Source: Symbiodinium sp. CCMP2592
Taxonomy: Eukaryota > Sar > Dinophyceae > Suessiales > Symbiodiniaceae
Length of the DNA: 64,000 nucleotides
Direction of reading: 5' to 3'
Assembly (NCBI GenBank): GCA_905221615.1
Contig: CAJNDT010001247.1
Span: 184,501-248,500 of the forward strand
The position numbers were made by a program, and so were the translations under genes. This document shows, piece after piece, positions 36,948-51,992 of this stretch (positions are counted from its first letter, which is position 1; each line of letters begins with the position of its first letter). The notes below the pieces were generated by a model, which saw nothing but the letters and a program-made list of their open reading frames with translations, had not been told where the DNA came from and searched no databases.

Positions 36948-37005
36948 TCAGCCAGATGCATCATGGCCCGTCCGAATAATCTGGAAGAGGCCCATGATGT
37001 TGTTC
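36948..37005 (-). CDS. BBS2: BBS2 terminal exon
   Basis: Reads NNIMGLFQIIRTGHDASG followed by TGA, matching the family C-terminus NNINTLFKIMRVG. The acceptor is CTGAG|G. It fixes the 3' end of the coding region. Confidence 0.88.
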
Positions 37006-39968
37006 CTCAGGGTTGAGGCTGTATAGGACTTTAGAGTTTAGGGTTTGGGGCAAGCTTACGGGCTACGGAGAACGACGAAGGCTTAACTAAGGCTTTTGGA
37101 TTTAGGGGCTTGAGGTGTAGTTTAGTGAATGGCCCAAAAGATTAGTGAGATCTTTTGCATTGTTTCCTGGGCTTTAACACTGCGTGCAAGCTTCAAGGCA
37201 TTGGTACGCAGGTTGCAACTGGGTTCGGAAACACTCTGGTTGCGTCTATCCATCTCAAAACCCTACTTAACCCCAAACCCGACCCTAAACCGAAAAACAT
37301 GCTGCGGCACAGGATTCTGGAGGTGAACACAGGCCGCGAGCCCATCCCTACATGATCAGCGCTCACCAAATCGAGAAGCCCTCAGGAATAGTAGTGGTGA
37401 TTAGGCAGGCTTCTATACTGGTTCACCACAAGTCAGTCTGTACCCGAACCCTAAACTCAAGCAATAAAGATGTCAGCGCACCAAAAGCCTAAAAGAGGGC
37501 CTAATAACCCTAAACCAGAAAATTTAGTTTAGGGTTTCGGGGTTCGCAAACACCCTAAACCAGAAACTCCTAAGCCCGTCAAGCTGTCCACGACACTCTC
37601 TCCCTGAAGCGCCAAATCTATAAATTAGCCCCAGGGGTCAAAAAGGCTCACACCATACAAAAATGCAACCTATAAGACTCCACGTGTCCCTGTAGTATAT
37701 ATTTGGGCCCAAAGTACCTGCAAAAGGAGTACTTTCAGGCCAATGTATATCCGATATGGGCACCAGGACCCTTCTAGGAAATGATTCCTGAGGAACCCCG
37801 AAACCCCAAAGCCTCTGGAGACTACACCTATGATTTGAACCCGAAGCCCTAAATCCGAAACCCCTAAACCCCCTAAACCATGAACCCCGAATCCGCCATT
37901 TCACCTATAAACTGAACCCGAAACCCTTTAAAGCAGGGCCCCAGAAAGCACATAAGCAAAAAGAAGGATAGTGATATCCCATATAAACCCCCGTAAACGG
38001 AAGGCCAACAAGGTAGGGATATCACCAGAAAAATGCTTGTGCTTATGTGCTTTTTGGGTCCCTAATTCAAGCCCCCGAACCATGAAACAAGCCGAGGATC
38101 TGCTTGATGGCCTGGCGGCAGGCGGCAACCACCCGACCCTTGGCGTTGCCCATGCGGAGCTTCGCAGCTTTCCTCGCACAGGTTCAGGGTTTATAGAGTT
38201 TGGGGATTTAGTGTTTAGAGTCTAGGTAGGGTTTGGGGATTTAGGCTTTAGAGTCTAGGGCTTATAGGGTTTGGGGATTTGGGGGATCTAGGGGTTTGGG
38301 GCTAGGGAAGTCATGTCTCGGGGTCTTGAAGTAGGGAGTTGCAGAACATGACAGGTATCTTACTTTGCAGATCCTTATAATAAGCATCCTGCAATTTAGG
38401 GTACTATATTAGGATCCCCAATTCTCGGAAACCCCAAGTCGTGTTTCGGCACAGCGCTTCAGGGTTCAGGTCATGGGTTTAGACATCCTAGACCCTAAGC
38501 CCTGACCCTACGCATACTAACCTTACACCTTCAAGCCTCACCTGAAAACCCTAAGCCTAAAGCCTCAAGGCTCAAGGTGCAGGGCTTCTAGGGTGTCAAA
38601 CACCAGATTTGGGCGTCAGAGAGGTTCCGGGCTTTCAGCGCTTTGTCGCCGGGCGCGGCGAGGGGGCAGTTTCGTATCTACTAAAAGAGTCCAGACGGTG
38701 TTGGGTTCATGGTTGGGATAGGATTAAAAATTTACATTTTTATTCCTTATTGGGTGTAAGTACCCATAAAAATGTAAAATGCTACCCAACTTTGACAAAG
38801 CTAAAAGTGTCCAGACGGTTTTGGGTTTATGCCGGTTTAAGGCTCATGGTCGGCCGCTTCTGCCTGATTGCACTTGCATCTCATATTGAAACCCTGAACC
38901 TTCCCCTGCCAGCTACAGCTTTGACCGTGATCGTTAAGACGTAAGCAGCAACATGTGTTCGAGACCGCTGGGAATTGAAACTGTAAATCAACAACGGAAA
39001 CAATCAACCTAGAAACCAAGAGTGTTACAGCAAAGGAGCATTACATGAAAGGAAACCTAAAACTTCAACCAAGGGGCCCATGACTAAAGCCCTTGTAGCT
39101 CTGCAGTTCACGAAACGAAGCTATGGGAACCTCAAGAAAAAACCAAACTCACAGACAGTACACCTCGAACCTTAGAACCCTACATGCCCGAAAACATCAA
39201 AAGCAACCCAAAAGAGAACACTTCAAGAAGCCCTTGAAGCTCTTCTTACCTTTGGTTAATTAGTAGGGAATGGAAGAATGGTAGTAATAGTAGTTGTGGT
39301 TGTACCCCGTTCGTCCATTCCCTACTAACCAAAGGTAAGTCTTACAGCTGTGGCAGTCTGGAAGCTGGATCATCATGTTGACTTCCTTGAGCTGCGCGAG
39401 GAGCTGCTGGTGGTTGTTTGCACGCCTTTGGTAGGAAAGGATAAAAAACGTATAAACTTGCAGTTGATAAGATAATGGCTCCTTTAACGACCAGGTACGG
39501 TTTCGGGATCTCTGCGGCGAGTTTGTGGATGCAAGGGGTGCATTTGCGAGTCTACATGAGTTTCGCGATATTTCGGGATGGGATTTTGTTGAGAGTTTAC
39601 GGAGGTCCACTGTTGAGTGTGTGATTCTGGGCTCCCGTGTAGCCCCCCTGATAATGGGGATACCCTGTATCCTACCATTTAGGTCGATCAGAAAGGGAGC
39701 CAGCACAAAGAACAAACGCAAAAGCGTAATATAGGGGTCCTGTCTAGGGTTTGCAAGGCCCATGATAACCATAAACAGGAACCTCTAAAAAAAAGTATAG
39801 GTAAATATTGAGGCCCCTACAGTACCACTGAGGAACCTAACTTTTCCCGGATCCCAGCTGCTTATTGTACTCAGCGATGAGGTCGCTGTTCGTCTGCTGC
39901 AGACCGGAAAACACCTGAGACGTAGGTCAGGTGTAGTGTCGAGGCCACCTAACAATGTCCGCCTAGTG

Positions 39969-40004
<36 letters not shown>

Positions 40005-43000
40005 ATATATATATATATATACTTATTTATTTAAAAGACCGTTTTCAAATGAATACCTGTTCGGTTCCTTACTGTTCCTACACCCGAACCGTAAACCCTA
40101 AACCAAGTTGAAGGACCTTTACAGCCTACAGTCTGGGTACAAGTATTCCTGCCGGTCTGGGGTTCGCCTTAAATCCTAAGCCCTCAATCCTCGACGCTGA
40201 ACCTGAAACCCTACCAAAATGTACCATGATATGCCACGTTTTCGCTGTATGGCTATAGGTGTACCATGATACCATACTTGTTTTTAGGAACCCCTAAAAT
40301 AGTATAGGTAATTGTGTTGGACTGTTTGTCCTTACGACTGCTGTCAATATCCTCAACACAGTATATAATAATGGCGGCAATGGCCCATCAACTGTTCTCT
40401 GCAGGACAGCGAGACCCCTAAACCTCTGAAGCCCTAAACCCCTCAACCCCCAAAACCGAAAAGTCCACACCTTTCTAGTAGTCTTACAGTACCCGAAATC
40501 TTTTTTTTGGAATAGAAGGAACCTCTGAAAGATCACTAAACTTATGGATACCCCCCCCCCCCGCTAAACAGAACAAGCCTTCTTCAGGTGCTGCATGTCC
40601 GAGAGCATCCTGACTCGGGGTTGGGGCTTCGGACTCGGCACAATAAACAGATACCCTCGGCTGGAGAACACAGCAATCGACAATCAACCCCAAACCCTGC
40701 AGGCTAAACAGAAAAGCTTACTTCTAGGGTTATAAATGAGGTAACTAGACCCATAAATGCATATAACCCCCCCAATTAAGGTCCTTATGGCTTCAGGCTG
40801 AACGGTCAAGCCTAAAACCCTAATCCCGAAGGAACACATCCTAAAGCCTCCTCTTTTTGGTCAGTTGTTCCCAGGCCCCCGGGAGGATCCACAAAGCAGA
40901 TCCCTTAATGCGCGTTCCTATAAAGTACTGTTAGGAATATCTAGGGTTCCTTTAAGGGTTCCTGTAAAGGGACCTAAAGCCTCGGCTGCTTGGCCTGCCG
41001 TTTGCATGGTTCGATGACGAGAGGCTCGGCTCTTTGGCTTCTCAAAGGGGAAAAGGAGGGACCCTTAACGGGGACCTTTAAAGGGATCTATAGGGATTCT
41101 ATAAGGGTATATAGGGTTTAGGGTTTAGGGTTGGGGGTTTAGGGGGTTTAGGGGAAAAGGAGGGACCCTTAATGGGGACCCCTACCCTATAATGGGCTAT
41201 ATAGTGGGTATATAATGGCTATAGGTATATACCTAGGGGTCCTTACTAAGGGTCCCTCCTTTTCCCCTTTGAACACCGAAGCTGAAAAATTCTGTAATTA
41301 ATTATTGCTCCTCACGGTGAAACATGGGCTGAACATAAAGCGAGCAATTTTACTACTCCTCCGAGCCCTATAGTAACTTCGGTGTGCAGACAACGCCCAA
41401 CTCTGCAAGCCGCTCGCCTGTAATCCTCGGCTTTCACGATGAGCGCTTTCACCAGGTTCGCGCTGTCCGCCATTTCGGCAGTCAGCTTCCTTATGCATCG
41501 TCCAGTCTGCGTTTGTGGGCTTCAAGCGTTAGGGCTCGAAGGGTCCTTACATCCCAGGATTTATTGCGGTTTGGGATACCGGTGACTAACTGTAACTGAA
41601 GCGTAGTCATAAACCAATGATGCGAAGTTAGCTAGCCTTTGCTGGGATTGAAATCTTTGTCAAGCAAAGCGTCATGCGGACGGCATTGTACTCATCGACA
41701 CGTGTCAGCACCTGCTGGAACCTTCGATGCAGGCGCTGCATTCATAACCATGATTTTTTAGTTAACCCTCAACCCCTGGCGCCTCTGCGAAACCCCCGGC
41801 TTCGGGCCCCTTTCACAGTCCTGGAGATTCTTTACAGAGACCGCAAAGAAGAATGGTAGACGGGTGCGACCAAGGGGTCTTGACCTGGGTTTAACAACCC
41901 CACTTGGACTCGTCGAGAGGTTTATGTAGTCTCTGAAAGCTTCCATGATAGGCCAACCCTAAGCAGCAGATCCGTATCGCAAGGACCCCGACGAAGGACA
42001 CCGTAAGCCAAACAATCCCAACCCAAAAATCGATACAGGAGCATTAAGACTGAACGTTTGCGTAGTAATCAAGTTCAAGCTAGTATCATGATTTGAACCA
42101 GAAACCGCTCTGAACCCTACACCCTAAACCCCAAAAGCCTTACCTCTTTCAAAGGAAGCCAAAATCCGAAACGACGTCTGTGCAACCTCTCCCATTTCAG
42201 AAGGGTGCCCTAAACCCTGAACCCCAAACCCGCAAGCCCTAAACTCCCAAGCAGCCTCTCCATTTCAGAAGGGAAGTTGGCCGAGGACTCCAACTCTGTC
42301 ACTTGGAGGAAGCTGCAGAGGTCCTTGTTTGCGGCTTACCCAGAGGGTCCGAGTACACAAAGACTAGGATACCCTGTAACCTAAGAATAAAAAGGCCTCT
42401 CTTTTTGGTATTGGATAACTCTATAAGGAACCTAGGACTACAAAAAGGGAGTAAGGGTACTACCGGGCATCCTAGAAGAGTAAGGTTTGAGGTCCCAAAA
42501 TCCGTACTTCGGGCTAGGGCTCCGTGGCTATGACCACAGGCTTTCAGGTTCTACTATTTGCTTAAGAAACCCCCAAAAAATAAAAATAATAATCCCTATA
42601 TTACCCCCATAAGGAATAGATTTTTTATTTTTTTGGGGTTCTTAAGCAAATCGTAGGGTTTCGGGGTTAGCAACTATGGTTTAGTGTTTACGGCTTATAG
42701 GGCTTTACGGCTTAGGGCACATGGGTTTAGGGTTTAGGGGTGTTCAGGCGTTTAGGGTTTGAAGGAATTGATGGATGGGCCTTACGGTAACAACTAAAGT
42801 CGGATGGGGAGTACACAGTGGAGGGGCCGATATGATGTACATGAACACAGTTTAGGGTTCACGATTTACGATCATTTTTCGAGCTTGATTTGCCTTGCGG
42901 GTTGAGGTTACTCAGGACCCTGAAGGATCCAACAGAAGAGAGCCCCTCCCCCCCCCCCCAAAAAAAAAAAAAAATGCCTATATATCCGAACCAATTTCCA

Positions 43001-46000
43001 GGTTGGGTAGGATCTGGCGTCAGCGGGTTCAATTCAGCGTCTTAGGGGGGGTCAGCCATTTTGATAACTAGAACTGGCTTTAAATGTAATGATATATCAT
43101 ATAACTAATATGATAATATATATATGTATAAAATTACTTAAGCAAAATATCACAAAACTATTCCGACCTACAGACACAGTGTGTACCTTAAACATTACAT
43201 CCGCAATCCTACAACTAAAACCTTTTGCCAAACCCCATGAAACTCTCCAAGCCCCTTTTAGACGACTTGCACGTGGGTGAACCCTTCAAACCTAAAGAAT
43301 CCCAGCAACGCTCCATTCCCCTTGCATCAACACTCAGCCCCACAAGCCCCATACACTCACAGTAGACTAGTTACACTCCCAAACCTTGAACGCGAAACCC
43401 TAAACCCTACAATTGAACCCCCCCTGGCCTGGATCAGCTCTCCTGCAGTCTCCATGTCGTCTGTGCGGATGGTGATGAGTCCAGTCTGCTGGCTGCTCAT
43501 GGTGACGCACAGCCTCAAGGTTCAGGGTTTAGGGCAGGATGCGCAGCCTTTTCGAGTCTCTAGATGGTTTTGGAAAGATGCGTGTAAGCTTGCAGAATCT
43601 CCAATGATTGCTACAAGGTGGTTTGTAGGCGGCTTTCATAAGGTTTTAGAGCCGTAATGCACACCTTTGCTGCACAAACGCCATCCCTTTGTAAGGAAAA
43701 TACATGCGCTTAAAAGGGTGTAGGTTAGTTAGTCGGGTTTCGGGTTTTAGATGTGCAGAGTGGGCATATAGGGTCGCAGTGGTTACCGGAAACCTAAACC
43801 TGCGAGTACATTTTATAATCTTGACCTCAGTTCACGGCTTTGAGCAAAGTCGATATGAGGGTCACTGTGGGTTTACGGTTCGGTTTCGGCTTGATCGTAG
43901 ATAGGGACTGCAGATGGTGATGCGCAACTTGGAGAATGTCCTCAAGGCTACTCATACGCTAAACCGCAGCAGTGATTCAGCACAGAATACCCAGATTCCC
44001 GTAGATCTGGACGAATTTTTAATCCTGACCTGGTGAGTCTGTAGTATGGGGCTTCAGTGGGTGCTATACTTTGGTCTTAAAGGGGTGCCTGCATAAGCAA
44101 TTCAAGAATCCAAAGTCTAATACCCTAGGCCATGAGATTCAACCCTTATAAACTCTAAACCCCTAATCCGCATAGGTAGAATACCACACCCCTATTCAGC
44201 CCAAAGCTAGACAGACCCCCCAAGCCCTAAACCCCTGAACCTGAAACTCTAAACACCGAAAACTCTAAACCCGGAAACTCCTAAACTCCCCTAAATCCTA
44301 AAGCCCTAAACCCCAAACCTGAAACTCTAAACCCCCTAAACCGGCAAACCCTAAAAGCCTAAACCCTGAACCCTCGACTCCTAAGCCCTAAACCCCCAGC
44401 CCGAAACCCTAAAGCCTAAACCCTGAATCCTAAACCCATATGGGAGTTTCTGAAAGTAGGGGACCCTAATATAATACCCTAAATAGTAGGGATCCTTAAA
44501 GGACCCCAGAATAAGGTACCCCTAGTTTTCAGAAACTCCCATATATGTGCACATGGACCCAAAGGCTCGGAGGATAAGCCTGGGTTCTTGTCACGGGATA
44601 CTTGTTCCAGCCCAGACCCCCAAAGGGGACCTAGAAAGTAGATCCCCTATTTTGGGGAACTATACTACTAAGGGTACTTTCTAGGAAGCCCCATTAAGGG
44701 ATGTACTTTTTGGATCCTCCCAGGGGCCGTTCCGGGGAGTAGGGTTTTGGGTCGCAAATTCCGTGCTCTGAATGGTTTTTTTGATCTTGAAAAACCTACA
44801 ATTTGGGTACTTGGACCCTTGGGGTTTGATATGTACTATAGACCCCTATTATGGAAGTATTTTGTCGCCACATTCCTTATCCAGAGCTGTGCATATTATG
44901 GGTTTCTCTGAGGTTAAACCAAACGTAGCAAGAACCCAGACAATACAAGGCAGGTAGCGGCTCTCCGGTACGGAGAGAGATGAAGTTCACGTCGAGCAAG
45001 TTCGTGGACTCACGAAGGGAGTGGGTTTAGGGTTAGGGGGTTTAGGGTTTATGGTTTGAGTTTAGTAGGGAAACGGCTTTCTTGTTTGGAGTACGGGTGT
45101 TAAGGTGTTAAGGGGAAAACCCTTAACCCTGAACCCTAGTTGCGGGGGGGTCCCCACTAATGGGGATCAGGAGGAGATGTAGCCGTCCTCTAGCAAAACA
45201 TTGTAATATAGGGGCCGTGTCAATTTTGATAGGGCTTTGGTGGTATATTATGCTATACTTATCAAGAGGAATCTCCCAAAAAATAGTATCGGTCATTCTT
45301 TAGGCATCTATATTGGATTGTCAGTTGGGCAAACTGTGCTTTGTTTTGAACTCCACGGATTCGGGCGGTAGGGAGGGTTTGAGTCCAGGGTTGTGGTTTA
45401 GGCTTGTGGGGTGTCTTGTAGTTCCTGAAAGGGGCAGTTCAGCAAGTGGCCGGACAGAATGCTAGAGACCACTTCATAAGAAGGAGCAGAACACCAGAAG
45501 CATCTAAACGCCTTAAGAAGAACCTAGCTACAACATATATCCTGAACTCCAAACCCTGATACATCAAAGCAAGAAGCTGTACCCCCCAAGCCTAAACCCT
45601 AAAGCCTAATTACCTAAGCTCCCAACTCTAGATCCTGAATCCTAAATTCCTAAATTAAACCCTAAACCCCAAACCCTCAGACTTGAAAAGATCAAATCGG
45701 CAGAGGTGCTGTCTGTGGCGCAACCGGCATCTGATCCGGAATGGAGATGAAGGACCTGCGTAGTTTAGGGATGTCGAGTTATTTTGTAGGGTGTAAGTGT
45801 TGGGGTCTAGGGGGCACTTACTTCCCCAATTCGCCACAAAAATAAAAGGCTAAACTTTCCGATTCCTACTAAACTAGAAGAACCCAAAAAGTTTAAAGCT
45901 TAGGTATTAGGGGTCTCAGGGTACTAGGACCCTCCAAGAGATTATCCCAAACCCTTCGAGTACCCTTGGGAACCCTTCAAGTACCCTTCAGGGAACCCTG

Positions 46001-49000
46001 TTACGGTTGATGATATATATCCTGCATTACCCATTATGAGGAATATACCATAATTTCCGTAGTTCCGGGTCCTTCAGATAATGCAGGATTTATATCATCA
46101 ACAGTAGTACCCCGAAAGGAGGTACTTAGGACCCTCCAACTCCAGCCTCTGAAGCCATGACCAGATCCGATTCGGCCTCTCCTGCGGCATCAGAAGCTCT
46201 GGGTTAGTGTCTGACAGCTCAGGGTTTAGGGCATACTTGGAGGGTCGGGGGACTTAGTAAATAGTTATTTTAGAGACTTATAAGTATCGTAACCCCTGTT
46301 TAGGGTCCTTAGGGTACTTGAAAGTCTACTTACTACATACTTACTAAGTCTTCCGACCCTCTAAGTACCTGGACAACAAAGAATAATCTGCCTTTTCAGG
46401 ACTTACATAAGGAAATCATCACAAGGAGCCCCCTAAAAATTAAAGGTTTGATAGGACCCAGGTAGGTTGTGGGTTGCAACATGGAGATCTCGTCATTAGA
46501 ATGCCGTTGGGTTTGACAGGCAACATGAAGGGGTCTTAGTCGTTTCGACGCTCTTTGTTGGGAGCTGTGTTGAAACCAAACGTACAGTTGGGAACCCTAC
46601 GGAATGTTGTTGGCTGCTTTTCGTTGGGATCTGATCTACAGCCTCTTTGGTCAGAACGGGAGTTAGAGGCTTTACTATCAATTATCCGCGCCAGGAAGCA
46701 AAACCATGCAAGACCCCTATCGCCTATAAGTGGCCTATGAAACCCTTTTCAACCTCCCTACAAAGATTGAAGTACGTCCTGTACCTGTCCCACGACACCC
46801 TGCAGAAGCCATAGGAAACCCTGACTTAGAAGAACAAATGCATCACAGTTTAGGGTTTAGATCTGTAGATACGAAGGTTTCAAGGTTTAGCTGGTTTAGG
46901 ATTTCAAGATCAGGGGGATTGGTCTAGGCTAAACCGTAAACCGTAAAGATAGGGCCTTAGCAATTAGATTAAGGCTTTGGGGTCCGATATCCTATGGTTT
47001 TACAAAGGAACCCCAAAATTGTCTCCGCAATTATTAATGCCCCTACATTAATTGCCTTAGATCACTTCCTAACCAGTGGTTTTGGGGGTTCCGTTGGCTC
47101 TTTAGCTCCCTATTTAATAGGGCTCATCATCATCCCTGGCTCCGTATCTCCCCCAATACGGTTGATGATATAAATCCTGCATTACCTTAAGGACCCTAAA
47201 CTATGGGAATAACGGTATATTCCTTATTATGGGTCATGCAGAATTTATATCATCCACCGTATCAATGGTTTTCTTCTCTCCTGCAGTCCCCTACCTCAGT
47301 TGCCTTTGTCCACTTCTCTCCTGCACTACGAAGGTGACGGCCCCCGTCGGCCACTGGGCCACTTCTTCCACGAGATGGTACCTGGGAAGCTTTCCTTTGG
47401 GAGCTCCCATAAACAAGGGCCTTCGCAAGCAGTATAGGTTCCTTTGAAGGGCTCTATGAGGGCTAGTATAAAGGCTATGATAAGGATTTACTATATGGGG
47501 CCTTGATTATCAATAGGGTGGTGGGGTATATTCTACTATAATCATAAGTAGGTTTTTCCACAATAGTATAGTATAGGTAATTATTTATTTAGGCAACTAT
47601 ACTACTTGGAGGGTCGGAGGACTGATGAGAAGTTCACGAATTCCAGTTACGATCCCGTTTAGGGTACGTATATAAGTCTACTTGCTACTTACTCGCAAAG
47701 TCTCCCGATCCTCCATTTAAGGGTACACGTACTCGCATTCGTCACATCCGGACTACTAAGGGGTCGGGACAAAAAGGGAAATCTTTGATCAATTTCCCCA
47801 CCCATGCCGCCACACTTGGCCCCACAGCCACAACATGGGAAATCCGGCAAGCTGCAAGGGCATTCTTGGACCGCGTGGGTGGCGGGTTGAAATTTGGTTT
47901 TGAAGGGGCAGCATGTGTCTGCAGGAATTTTCCCAACACCGCCTCAACAGCAAAGCTCTGCAAAGAGAGCGCAGTGCTGAAAGCATTTGAGCACCGAGCC
48001 CGTAAACCTGCAATCTCAAAACCCACTCCATACCCCAAAACCTCGAACTTCAAGCCATTAACCTCCAATGCTAAAAAAATGCAATCCGGGAGGTACCCTA
48101 AGCATGCCAGCAAGCATTGCGAACTTCGGCATGACGTAGTTGAGCTCAAAGACGTGGTATTGGAGGCTACCTTAGACCCAGGAAACCCTTCCTGCGTATG
48201 TGACGCTTCTTTTCGAAAGATTTTAGAGGTCGAGGTGCTTACATAACTTGTGTAACGTAGCAGTCTTACTGACGAGAACAAACCCTGGGGATTCATCATC
48301 GCATAAGTATCGAAAGGAACCCTCAGGACCAGCGCCTCTATATCCATACGCATTGTCCATACCCGGATGTTTCACAATTACGGTTCTGAGGAGAATACGC
48401 CAAATGAGGGTACCTCAGCCGGGACCTAACTCTACTCCCCTGGAGGTAAGCAACGTATGCATTCGTCGGAAATCCGTGGAAAAAGCCGCCATAATGGGCC
48501 ACAACGTAAACAAGCAATAAAACACCACAGACACAGAGACACAGAGACACAGAGACACAGAGACACAGAGACACAGAGACACACACACACACATGCGGTC
48601 ACAAAACATAAAGCTTTAGCAATCTAGCGTGAAAGTACGGCGTCAGATCTAACAACGTTCGACGCAGACAGCATGCATCTTCACTTGGAGCCCTAGGCTG
48701 TGAAACTGAAGACGGTTCCCATTTGCGGTGTCAAAATAATAGCCTTTTATAGGTGTTGGACCATTATCTGATTCTTGGGGGGTCAAGGTAGGCCCCAACA
48801 TCATAAATCTCCCGCTCAATGTGGCGAGCGGCTCACAGTCACGCCAGTCATGGCCTTGATGTTCATGGTGGTCTGCACCTGGGCTTGTGGAGTTTAAGAC
48901 CGAAACCGAAGCAGCAGCAGGAAGGATGACTCAGAGAAGCTATGGAAGCTCCAACAGTAGATTGGGGGGGCGGTTACTTGTCACTTCATGGCTTAGGCTT

Positions 49001-51959
49001 CCTTTGAAAATGTTGAGCTTGAGAAATTAACCCACACTTCTCACATATGAATAGTAACATTTCTTGATTCACGCAAAAGGGAACGAACCCCACAGTGAAG
49101 TGAACGGTCCTGTAGACTTGGCTGTAGCTGTAGCTACATATTCGCAGTCCCATTGAACTTAGCCATCTATGCTATGTCTCATCGCTGACACTCCAGAATA
49201 ACATGCAGAAGATACTTGATTTGGCTTTTGGGGAAGTTCATACAGCGATGTTGGGGTTAGGGTTAGGCATGATAGGAGTTTCATCCTCAGAAATGAGGGC
49301 CATGCAGCTTTCATTTCCGTGATGATTGTAACATCGTGTTTCTGTAAGCCCGCGATGGTCACGCTGCTATCAACATATTGCCACCTAGGAATCGTGCTGT
49401 TCTTCAGCCCGACGCTGCTCGATTCAACCCTAATCCTTAAGCCGTTAAATCCTTAAACCTCGGCCGGATTGCATCCTTTGCCGGTGAGATCTGCACGATG
49501 ATGTTGTTGGAGGGCGGCAAGGGGTGCAACATGCAGGCCTGTGACTTGAAACGGCGGAGGCGTTCTTCGCACTTACCTGTCTATATGGGGCTTTCCGAAA
49601 ATGGGGGACCCTAATATAGTACCCTAAATAATCGGGTCCTTACTAGAAGGCCGTCAAAATAAGGAACCAAAATAAGGAACCCGAATTCTCGGAAACCATG
49701 GTGCACTCTCTGCAGGTGTCATAGGGCTCTGCGCCCTGGTTCTTAGTGGGAATGGGGGATGCTACTATAAGGGCCCTTATGGGACTATCATAGGGACATA
49801 TTTCGCGATTCCCTACTCAGTTACGACTTCAAGAGATCATGGCCCGTCCCCAAACCCTGCAAGTGTCATAGGGCTTTTCAAAGAGTTCAAGTGTTCATGG
49901 GCAGTTCGAGGTGGAAGGGAAGCCTAGGATTCAAGTCAACAGCTTGATTTTGGGTCCTCGGTATATGCCTAGATAGGGCCTCGGGGCATACCTGCAACAG
50001 CAACAAAGCCGGGAGGTTTATTGGAATGAGGCAACTTGTATAAATGCCCCTACTACCGACTCGGCAAGTCATTTATTGGTTCACCGTCTGCACATGATTC
50101 CAGTCTGGGCTTCCAGCCAGGTTGACTAGGATGCCTAGTAAGGACTGTAGGGTGATAAATCGGTAGAATAGGTTTTGTTCTTTCGGACACCTACAATATC
50201 CCCCGGATTCGGTACTTTTTGAGATTCTGTTCATAAACGCGATGCATTCGTGTCGAGAGATCGGGTCTTCTCCCCTGATTCCCCTGATTCTTAGTAGGGA
50301 ATGGCGGCATGGGTCATAGGGACTATAAGGCACATCATAGGGATCCATTTCCCCCGTCCCGTGCCAATTAAGACTTCAAGAGTTCATGGGTCCTCCCTAA
50401 ACCCTGTAAGTGCCATAGGGCGCTGGAAGAGTTCAAGAGTTCATGAGAGGCCTTGAGGAAAAATAAGCCTTTTTTCTCAAATGCCGGTATATAGTTTAGT
50501 TTAGGGATTACACTAAGGGTTCCATTTGCCCGCATAGGATAATTACACTTTGGTCCTAAGGTGCCTATACAGGGAGTACTTCAAGGCCAAAATACCATGA
50601 TGCTGTGTGGGTACATGGACCCTTAGTTGTTTAAGGCTTAGGGGAAGCCTCAAAGACAAACCCAAAACCTTGGATACTGCCCCCATACAGTAACAGTTTA
50701 TAATAGGGCTTCTATTAAGGGCCTAATATATCTATATTATGAATATTATCCAACTGTTACTGAGTGGGGGCAGTATCCAACCTAAACCCTAAACAACTCC
50801 AAAAAGAGCAAGGCCTCACCGTCAAAGAGATGCTCGGCAAAGATCACCACTGCGCGGATCACCGAGTAATTTGAAGTCATGAGGTGCCTGAATTGCGGCT
50901 TTGGTGGAAGGGACGGATTTGGGGTTTAGGTAGAGGCCTAAACTAACAATGAAACTATGTAGAGTTTTCTGTTCTTGCAGCCCCATGGATATTGTTAGGA
51001 ACACTCGAAAGAGCATAACCAATTATGAGGCTTCCACTTCACTTCCCTAGCCCTATAGACATATGTAGTGTTCAATAACTCAAAACTACGGAACAGAATA
51101 CTAACAATTAAGAATATTGCTAATTAGCATGCTGACTCCTATTCATCCAACAACCCTAAACTAGTTCATGGCTGGGGTAGTATGAAAGATTTGAGTTTCT
51201 GAGTCTTCATTTGGCCTAAGTACCCATAGCAATGCAAAATGTTACCCAACTACGGCAAAGTAGACCCGAATCCTTCATCCCAAGGCACAGCTTCAAGACT
51301 CGAAATCCTAAATCCTGAACTAGACCCCAGAATGACCTACGAATAAAAAGGGTGCCCTTTTTGGTTTACCTGAACCCTTAAAAAGGGAATAAGGGCCCAC
51401 TCTAGGTCCTAAACCCTAAACCCCGAATCCTAAACCTTCATCCCAAGGCACAGCTCTACGGTACCCTGCCCACGGTTGGACTTTAGCGAGGCGTTAAGCC
51501 TGGGCGCGAGCAGCCGAGGGGCTGTTTAAGGGTCCTTTAGGTGTTGGGGGTGTTTAAGGTTTATTATAGGGGCCCTTATACTTACCTATACTATTTTGGG
51601 GGGTTCCTTAGAATATTTATACTATAATGGGCCTCAAAACCCAGTTCTAATTATTAAGGCCCAAATTTTAGGGTGTTGGGATTTAAGGTTGAGGGTCTCT
51701 CTCAGACACCAGGGAGGATCCGAAAAGTAGATGCCCTGAGACGGTTCCTATAAAGTACCCTTAAGTCGTTCAGGTTCCCACATTAGGGGTTCTATTTTCA
51801 AGGGTTCCGGATTCTATAGTGGATGTTCCAGGACAGCATGTGCTCTCGTGTCATCTAACAAGTGGCTCATGGCCAAGTCATCAAAAAGAGGAAGCCTGAA
51901 ACAGTGCCCGTGTATATATGTATATGTATATGTACATGTATATGTATATGTAAATGCAA

Positions 51960-51992
<33 letters not shown>

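Noticed and set aside
47742..48353. 203-codon minus frame overlapping a 153-codon plus frame
   Set aside because: Both have random composition and no motif, and the BBS2 chain passes around them. Kept as intron.
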